Source of the DNA: CAG-390 sp045546615
GTDB lineage: Bacteria; Bacillota; Clostridia; Oscillospirales; CAG-272
Direction: 5' to 3'
Length of the DNA: 18,881 nt
Assembly (NCBI GenBank): GCA_045546615.1
Contig: JAZQDD010000035.1
Span: 1 to 18,881 of the forward strand
Under the pieces are notes generated by a model, which had not been told where the DNA came from, did not search any database, and was given only the letters and a program-made list of their open reading frames with translations. How positions within the stretch are numbered: the first letter of the stretch is position 1; every line of letters starts with the position of its first letter. Both the position numbers and the translations under genes were made by a program. Shown here piece after piece: positions 14,810 through 18,881 of the stretch.

Positions 14810-16778
14810 GACTGCTTCCGGTCAAAAGCTGTGGGTAAGGATAGTCGCGCTTTCGCTCGCCGCGCTCATGCTGATCGGTTCGATATACATAGCCCTATCC
14901 CTAATTATTTCAAGCTCCGCCGCAGAGGGCTCGCTTGAATCATACGCTTTTTCGACATCGATAAAAAACAAGGACTTTTACGTTGCCGTTGGTATAAGAT
15001 ACGGTTCCAGCGTAACTGTTTCACACGCGTTTACAGCTCCCTACGGATTTGTCGCGGGGGAGGCATATATTGAAAAAGGAAGCAAGCGCAGCTTTACCCC
15101 TTTGTTTTTTATAGATGCCGCCTCAGTGGTAGTCGCTTGCGATGCAAACCTTTCGGTTCTTGCAGGCACTTGCTCATTAGCCAAGAGCGCCGCAAAAACC
15201 GATATCGGAGCATACCATATCGAATTAACCGTTAACGAAGGGGACATTTGGGACAAGCTTGATGAATTGAATGCTGAATTTGCCTTCGATTATGAGCACG
15301 TTTTCCCCTCATACAATAATGGAGTAAAGTCTATCAGGATCGGCTCGTATCCCGACTACAGCACGGCGGGAGACGCCGCCGCTGTCATTGGCGAAACGCT
15401 CGAAGGATACAATATTTCGGTTGCATCTCCTTCAAGCTCGGGAATATGCGTGCTTAACGCCGACTGCGACACTATTCTTTTTGAACACGCAGGCGACGGT
15501 GACTATATCGGCGCTGTTGCGCCCCAGCAAACGAAGGATGCTGAAAAAGCGTATACCTTTTATAAAACCACAGGATATATGTATCCGGGAGTTTTTTGCT
15601 TCAGAAGATATATCACCAACAGTTATAACGGTCTGACACTTATCAACCTTACAGATCTTCAAAGCTATGTAGAGGGCGTTCTTCCTAACGAAATAGGAAC
15701 AAGTTGGCCTCTTGAGACTCAAAAAGCCTTTGCTATTATTATAAGATCCTATACCGCCGGTTGCATTGGGCAAAAATATTCGTCATACGGTTTCGATTTG
15801 GTAAACACTGCCGCAAATCAGGTATACAGAGGCCGCAATCAGGTAACTGACAAAGTAAGCCAAGCCGTGGCTGAAACCAAGGACACCATTCTTGTTTGCG
15901 ACGGCAAGATGATCACGAGTTACTACTCTTCTTCTCAAGGTGGATGGACTGTCGACTCAAAATATGTTTGGGGCAGTTCTACGGGACCGTATATTATCAA
16001 TCAACCTACACCGTGGGAGCAATATTCCGTTACCTCCCGAGCCTTCTGGAACTTCGAGGTTACTCAAAAGGAGCTTCTTAGCGGATTTGGAATTTATAAT
16101 TCCGGTGACACAGTTGCGAAGGTTTCTCTTGAGTTTTCGGGAGACTCACCCTACGTTTATAAAATGAGCGTAAAAGACAGCAAAGGAAACGTAGGCACAA
16201 AAACCCGTTGCAGTAAGGTTGTCGGAGTAATGAATGATTTCGGCGCAAACTCCGCTAATTTTCTCATAGGAAAAGGATCGCTTGATTACACTTACGAAAA
16301 TGTTATTTCGACGAAGATCATCTCGCTTGATGCCTCTTATTCAGAAAACATGAACGTTTACACCGCAAACGGCGTGGCTGTAGAAAGCGCGGGAAAATTT
16401 AATTTCTTTACATCATTGGGACAGGCGTTTTCAAATCTTTCAAGCTCGCTCTATGTGCATACCGATAAAGGAACTGCCATACTTACTCAAAACATCGAAA
16501 TACCAACAACGAGCAAGCCTGATGAAAACGGATATTACACACATGTTTGCGACTACGGAGATTTTCTGATCGTAACAGAGCTTCAGCAGGTGACAAAAAC
16601 CTTCAAAGCGTCATCCTCCTCCAACTACGTTGTAGTTGGGCGCGGTTGGGGACACGGCGTTGGCGTAAGCCAGTATGGCACGGCGCATCTCGGTCAAGCG
16701 GGAGCAAAGTACAACCACATCCTCGCCGCTTACCTTCCCAATACCCAGCTTGCTAATTTTTACGATTATCTCAAATAA
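14790..16778 (+). CDS. Membrane-anchored SpoIID/LytB-domain protein
   Basis: The 662-residue product has one N-terminal membrane segment (about 16-42). Residues 145-222 include IRIGSYPDYSTAGDAAAVI, which looks like a SPOR-type glycan-binding module (tentative). The SpoIID domain begins near YNGLTLINLTDLQSYV (279-294), with the likely catalytic E301 in GVLPNEIGTSWPLETQKAFA. YYSSSQGGWT (378-387) and VVVGRGWGHGVGVSQYGTA (614-632) follow and are the family hallmarks. SpoIID enzymes cleave denuded glycan strands after stem peptides are removed. About 110 residues (490-610) are inserted before the final GWGHG motif. The protein is not necessarily sporulation SpoIID: it is longer, and no spoIIQ or spoIIID lies nearby. 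It is translated in tandem with the coiled-coil protein. Confidence 0.88.
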   Translation: MSLFSRKTASGQKLWVRIVALSLAALMLIGSIYIALSLIISSSAAEGSLESYAFSTSIKNKDFYVAVGIRYGSSVTVSHAFTAPYGFVAGEAYIEKGSKRSFTPLFFIDAASVVVACDANLSVLAGTCSLAKSAAKTDIGAYHIELTVNEGDIWDKLDELNAEFAFDYEHVFPSYNNGVKSIRIGSYPDYSTAGDAAAVIGETLEGYNISVASPSSSGICVLNADCDTILFEHAGDGDYIGAVAPQQTKDAEKAYTFYKTTGYMYPGVFCFRRYITNSYNGLTLINLTDLQSYVEGVLPNEIGTSWPLETQKAFAIIIRSYTAGCIGQKYSSYGFDLVNTAANQVYRGRNQVTDKVSQAVAETKDTILVCDGKMITSYYSSSQGGWTVDSKYVWGSSTGPYIINQPTPWEQYSVTSRAFWNFEVTQKELLSGFGIYNSGDTVAKVSLEFSGDSPYVYKMSVKDSKGNVGTKTRCSKVVGVMNDFGANSANFLIGKGSLDYTYENVISTKIISLDASYSENMNVYTANGVAVESAGKFNFFTSLGQAFSNLSSSLYVHTDKGTAILTQNIEIPTTSKPDENGYYTHVCDYGDFLIVTELQQVTKTFKASSSSNYVVVGRGWGHGVGVSQYGTAHLGQAGAKYNHILAAYLPNTQLANFYDYLK

Positions 16779-16808
16779 TCCCTACATTATAATATAAGAG
16801 GTAAAACT

Positions 16809-17474
16809 TTGAAAAAAGACGAAATTTTACGTTACGTTGACCACACTCTTTTAACCCAAACAGCGACTGAGGCGGAAATATTATCCGTGTGCGATGATGC
16901 AATAAAGTATAAAACAGCATCGGTGTGTATCCCTGCCTCGTTTGTAAAAACCGCCGCAGAATATGTAAAAGGAAAGACCGCCGTATGCACCGTGATCGGA
17001 TTTCCCAACGGATACAACACCACCGCAGTTAAGTGCTTTGAGGCGGCTGATGCAATTAAAAACGGCGCAGATGAGATAGATATGGTCATAAATCTTTCGC
17101 TCGTCAAAGATGGTAAATTTGATGAGGTGCGCGATGAAATTGCCGCTGTGAAAGCGGTTTGCAGTGATAAGATCCTAAAGGTCATCATAGAGACGTGCTT
17201 GCTGACGGATAATGAAAAAATTAAAATGTGCTCAATTGTTGCCGAGGCTGGGGCTGATTTCATCAAAACCTCAACAGGCTTTTCAAAGGCAGGGGCAACC
17301 CGCGAGGACGTTGCCCTGATGGCAAAAAACTCTCCCTCGACACTCCGAATAAAGGCGGCAGGCGGCATTCGCTCCTTTGCCGACGCCGAGGAATTTATAT
17401 CTCTCGGGTCTACGAGGCTCGGAACGAGCGCACTTGTTAAGTTGATGAAAGCCGAGGAGCTTTCCGATTATTGA
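16809..17474 (+). CDS. deoC: Deoxyribose-phosphate aldolase
   Basis: DeoC splits 2-deoxyribose 5-phosphate into acetaldehyde and glyceraldehyde 3-phosphate in deoxynucleoside breakdown. The 221-residue TIM-barrel protein opens with the typical LRYVDHTLL. DEIDMVINL contains D91. FIKTSTGFSKAGAT carries the Schiff-base Lys K153, and LRIKAAGGIRSF the second Lys K182. The start is TTG 16809, the only one that gives the full N-terminus, with AGAGGT about seven bases upstream. It follows the SpoIID-like gene by 30 bases and has no other nucleoside-catabolism gene beside it. No clear terminator hairpin follows. Confidence 0.95.
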   Translation: MKKDEILRYVDHTLLTQTATEAEILSVCDDAIKYKTASVCIPASFVKTAAEYVKGKTAVCTVIGFPNGYNTTAVKCFEAADAIKNGADEIDMVINLSLVKDGKFDEVRDEIAAVKAVCSDKILKVIIETCLLTDNEKIKMCSIVAEAGADFIKTSTGFSKAGATREDVALMAKNSPSTLRIKAAGGIRSFADAEEFISLGSTRLGTSALVKLMKAEELSDY

Positions 17475-17514
17475 TGCACTTTTTCCAAGTTTTTCTTTCA
17501 CAATTGCACTTTTT
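17475..17514. repeat. Short direct repeat after deoC
   Basis: TGCACTTTTT occurs at 17475-17484 and again at 17505-17514, 30 bases apart, just after the deoC stop and before the rpsF promoter. The copies are in direct orientation and do not form a hairpin, so this is not an ordinary terminator. It may be chance in a T-rich spacer. Confidence 0.5.
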
Positions 17515-17526
17515 TAAAAATAATTA

Positions 17527-17555
17527 TTGACACAGCTTGTCTTTTGTGATATAAT
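17527..17555 (+). promoter_or_regulatory. Perfect consensus sigma-A promoter of rpsF-ssb-rpsR
   Basis: TTGACA (17527-17532) and TATAAT (17550-17555) match consensus at all twelve positions with a 17-base spacer, and TG plus one base (17547-17549) makes an extended -10. Transcription should start near 17562, giving a leader of about 80 bases. Such strength fits a ribosomal-protein operon. Confidence 0.9.
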
Positions 17556-17566
17556 ACTGCATTGGT

Positions 17567-17634
17567 ACGGGAAAATTTTGCAATCCCGTCTCCTTACTGC
17601 AGACAAGTTCTGCGGTCACAAGTCCATAGGGAGG
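17567..17634 (+). promoter_or_regulatory. Structured rpsF leader that can hide the Shine-Dalgarno; candidate S6:S18 autoregulation site
   Basis: Three helices can be drawn by eye. ACGGGA (17567-17572) pairs with TCCCGT (17584-17589). ACTGCAGA (17596-17603) pairs with TCTGCGGT (17609-17616), with one G-T pair, around a CAAGT loop. Around that hairpin, CTCCTTA (17590-17596) can pair with TAGGGAG (17627-17633), with one G-T wobble. This outer helix covers most of the rpsF ribosome site AGGGAGG (17628-17634). The two inner helices share A17596, so one end pair is lost. Leaders of rpsF operons in many bacteria bind the S6:S18 complex and repress translation. This fold fits that role, but I did not match it to the published consensus. 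Confidence 0.5.
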
Positions 17635-17640
17635 TTAAAT

Positions 17641-18060
17641 ATGGAAAACGTAAAGACAAACACTGCTTACGAATGCATGTTCGTTACCGATCTTACCGGT
17701 GCGCGTGATGCCGCTGAGACCGTTGCAAAGTTCGTAAGCCTCGTCGAAAAGAACGGCGAGATCATTGATGTCACCGAGTGGGGCAAGCGCCGCTTTGAGT
17801 ACCCCATCAATGACAAGAACGAAGGCTACTACACGATAGTTACCTTCCGCGCAGACCCTGCGTTCCCCGCTGAATTTGAGAGACTTCTCAACATCGACGA
17901 GAACATCATGCGCTCCTTCATCATTAAGCTTGACGAGGAAGAAGTCGCCAAGGTTATCCGCCGCGCTGCTGACAAAGCCGCCGCCGCTACTGCTGCTCCT
18001 GCTGAAGAGGCTGCAGAAGATGTCGTTGCCGAGGAAGCTCCTGCTGCTGACGCTGAGTAA
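17641..18060 (+). CDS. rpsF: 30S ribosomal protein S6
   Basis: S6 binds S18 and the central domain of 16S rRNA in the 30S platform. The 139-residue product starts at ATG 17641, six bases after AGGGAGG. The frame is open further upstream, but that would run back over the promoter, so the longer start is rejected. The fold is seen in YECMFVTDL, WGKRRFEYPINDKNEGYYTIVTF and LNIDENIMRSFIIK. The last 35 or so residues are an Ala/Glu-rich low-complexity tail beyond the about 95-residue core, common in clostridial S6. It heads the rpsF-ssb-rpsR operon. Confidence 0.97.
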   Translation: MENVKTNTAYECMFVTDLTGARDAAETVAKFVSLVEKNGEIIDVTEWGKRRFEYPINDKNEGYYTIVTFRADPAFPAEFERLLNIDENIMRSFIIKLDEEEVAKVIRRAADKAAAATAAPAEEAAEDVVAEEAPAADAE

Positions 18061-18084
18061 TTTTCTGTCATAGTGGAGTGAATT

Positions 18085-18543
18085 ATGGCTAACCTCAATT
18101 TGAACAAAGTTATTCTTTGCGGTCGTCTTACCGGTAACCCCGAGCTTAAAACCACTCAGAGCGGAATTTCGGTAGTTTCCTTCACTCTCGCAGTGAACCG
18201 CCGCTATCGCTCCTCTGATACAAACGCTCAACAACCCCAGGCAGATTTTATTAATCTTGTAGCCTGGAGACAAACCGCCGAGTTCATCGCTCGATATTTC
18301 AGAAAAGGCTCTGCACTTTGCGTAACAGGTTCGATTCAGACAAGACGCTGGACCGATCAGCAAGGTCAGACAAGATACGCTACCGAGGTTATCGTTGACG
18401 AGGCTATGTTCGTTGACTCTCGAAGCGAGTCGGGAAGCCGTGACTCCGCTATTGACGGTGGATATGCACCCGAACCCTTTGCTACCCCCGGTGCTGCTGA
18501 AAGTTTTAATGTCATTGATAACAATGACGATCTCCCCTTCTGA
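18085..18543 (+). CDS. ssb: Single-stranded DNA-binding protein
   Basis: SSB coats single-stranded DNA during replication and repair. The 152-residue product has an OB fold (about 4-111) with NKVILCGRLTGNPEL, FINLVAWRQTAEFIARYFRKGS and VTGSIQTRRWTDQQGQTRYATEVIVDE. It has a short disordered Gly/Ser/Pro tail and the acidic tip DDLPF (148-152) that recruits partner proteins. The tail is short, about 40 residues. The gene lies between rpsF and rpsR as in most firmicutes, with a GGAG ribosome site before ATG 18085. Confidence 0.97.
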   Translation: MANLNLNKVILCGRLTGNPELKTTQSGISVVSFTLAVNRRYRSSDTNAQQPQADFINLVAWRQTAEFIARYFRKGSALCVTGSIQTRRWTDQQGQTRYATEVIVDEAMFVDSRSESGSRDSAIDGGYAPEPFATPGAAESFNVIDNNDDLPF

Positions 18544-18579
18544 TTGGGGACACATTAAATTGATAAGGAGTTAATTATT

Positions 18580-18843
18580 ATGGATAGACAGCCTGAGCGC
18601 GCACCCCGCGCCGCACGTCCCGCAAACGCTAATCGCAGAAGAAAAAAAGTCTGCGTTTTCTGCGAGGAAAAAATAAACTACATTGATTACAAGGATTCTG
18701 CACGTCTTCGCAAGTTCATCACCGAGCGTGGTAAGATCCTTCCCCGCCGTATCTCCGGCACCTGCGCAAAGCATCAGCGCGAGCTTCAGAACGCTATCAA
18801 GCGCGCTCGTCACGTTGCTCTTCTCCCCTATGTTGGAGACTGA
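18580..18843 (+). CDS. rpsR: 30S ribosomal protein S18, zinc-binding (Cys+) form
   Basis: The 87-residue S18 is recognised by KVCVFCEEKINYIDYKD, RLRKFITERGKILPRR and the final RARHVALLPYVGD. It keeps four putative zinc ligands, C25, C28, C62 and H65 (CxxC and CxxH), so it is the C+ paralogue rather than a zinc-independent copy. The N-terminal 22 residues are basic and likely disordered. ATG 18580 follows AAGGAG with a slightly long spacer of nine bases. It is the last gene of the operon; rplI, sometimes found next, is not present before the hairpin. Confidence 0.97.
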   Translation: MDRQPERAPRAARPANANRRRKKVCVFCEEKINYIDYKDSARLRKFITERGKILPRRISGTCAKHQRELQNAIKRARHVALLPYVGD

Positions 18844-18860
18844 TTTATGTATATAAAAAA

Positions 18861-18881
18861 CTGCGGTTTCGCTTGGCGAAA
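18861..18881. terminator. Left part of a terminator hairpin, cut by the window edge
   Basis: After rpsR an A6 tract (18855-18860) is followed by CTGCGG and then TTTCGC (18867-18872), which pairs with GCGAAA (18876-18881) around a TTG loop. The arms stop at the last base. The continuation should read CCGCAG and then a T-run, giving a 12-bp stem with A and T tracts on both sides, a bidirectional terminator. Confidence 0.6.

Noticed and set aside
16788..16793. TATAAT before deoC as a separate deoC promoter
   Set aside because: No -35 resembling TTGACA lies 16-18 bases upstream, so read-through from the upstream gene is more likely.
17527..17640. An N-terminally extended rpsF starting at 17527
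   Set aside because: The start would sit on the -35 box of a perfect promoter, and S6 proteins do not have this extension. ATG 17641 has the ribosome site.
17635..18555. Minus-strand open frame of 306 codons across rpsF and ssb
   Set aside because: It covers two certain genes and the ribosome site on the other strand, and the protein is low-complexity Ser/Ala/Val with no domain. It is a shadow of the real genes.
18847..18881. ATG at 18847 as the start of another gene after rpsR
   Set aside because: It has no ribosome site and runs straight into a terminator hairpin.
1..18881. CRISPR arrays, tRNA or rRNA genes, insertion sequences, phage or defence genes
   Set aside because: No regularly spaced repeats, cloverleaf-like segments, transposases, integrases or known defence domains were seen. 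Intergenic gaps are all below 170 bases.

Overview
This window looks like part of the chromosome of a low-to-mid GC Gram-positive bacterium of the class Clostridia, probably an uncultured gut lineage near the Oscillospirales or Christensenellales. The evidence is the presence of WhiA, a PHP-containing DnaE, a stand-alone SpoIID/LytB protein, a zinc-type (Cys+) S18, strong purine-rich Shine-Dalgarno sequences, and consensus TTGAAA/TTGACA-N17-TATAAT promoters. Taxonomy is inferred from gene families; no 16S or other marker is present. Nothing suggests phage, plasmid, transposon, CRISPR or defence genes. This is ordinary core-genome territory with a few cell-envelope genes of uncertain function.

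Layout. (1) The left edge (1-170) holds the first 14 codons of a leftward gene and a divergent promoter region. (2) 171-611 encodes a small exported acidic protein whose likely terminator lies inside the antisense 3' end of dnaE. (3) 613-6658 is a leftward operon, yjjG-like HAD nucleotidase > murB > whiA > dnaE, read from a TTGAAA-N17-TATAAT promoter. (4) 6813-17474 is a long rightward gene string: coaE, a transglycosylase-like protein with lost catalytic residues, M18 aminopeptidase, prfA, ywlC/sua5, a topoisomerase IV/gyrase A-type subunit, an exported coiled-coil protein, a SpoIID/LytB-domain protein and deoC. Gaps are at most 30 bases and two junctions overlap, so it is probably one transcription unit from the promoter at 6755-6783. 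(5) 17527-18881 is the rpsF-ssb-rpsR operon, with a perfect consensus promoter, a structured leader that can pair with the rpsF Shine-Dalgarno, and half of a terminator hairpin at the right edge.

How the genes fit together. The leftward operon joins peptidoglycan precursor synthesis (MurB), a cell-division-linked DNA-binding protein (WhiA) and replication (DnaE). The rightward string mixes coenzyme A synthesis, translation (RF1, t6A modification), DNA topology and envelope proteins. Its coiled-coil and SpoIID genes are tightly translationally coupled and probably act together at the wall. The last operon has the usual S6/SSB/S18 set.

The points most worth a second look are the degenerate transglycosylase next to coaE, the rpsF leader fold, the terminator embedded in antisense dnaE, the coiled-coil/SpoIID pair with its SPOR-like region, and the compressed murB-whiA-dnaE cluster. 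I found no convincing wholly new system.
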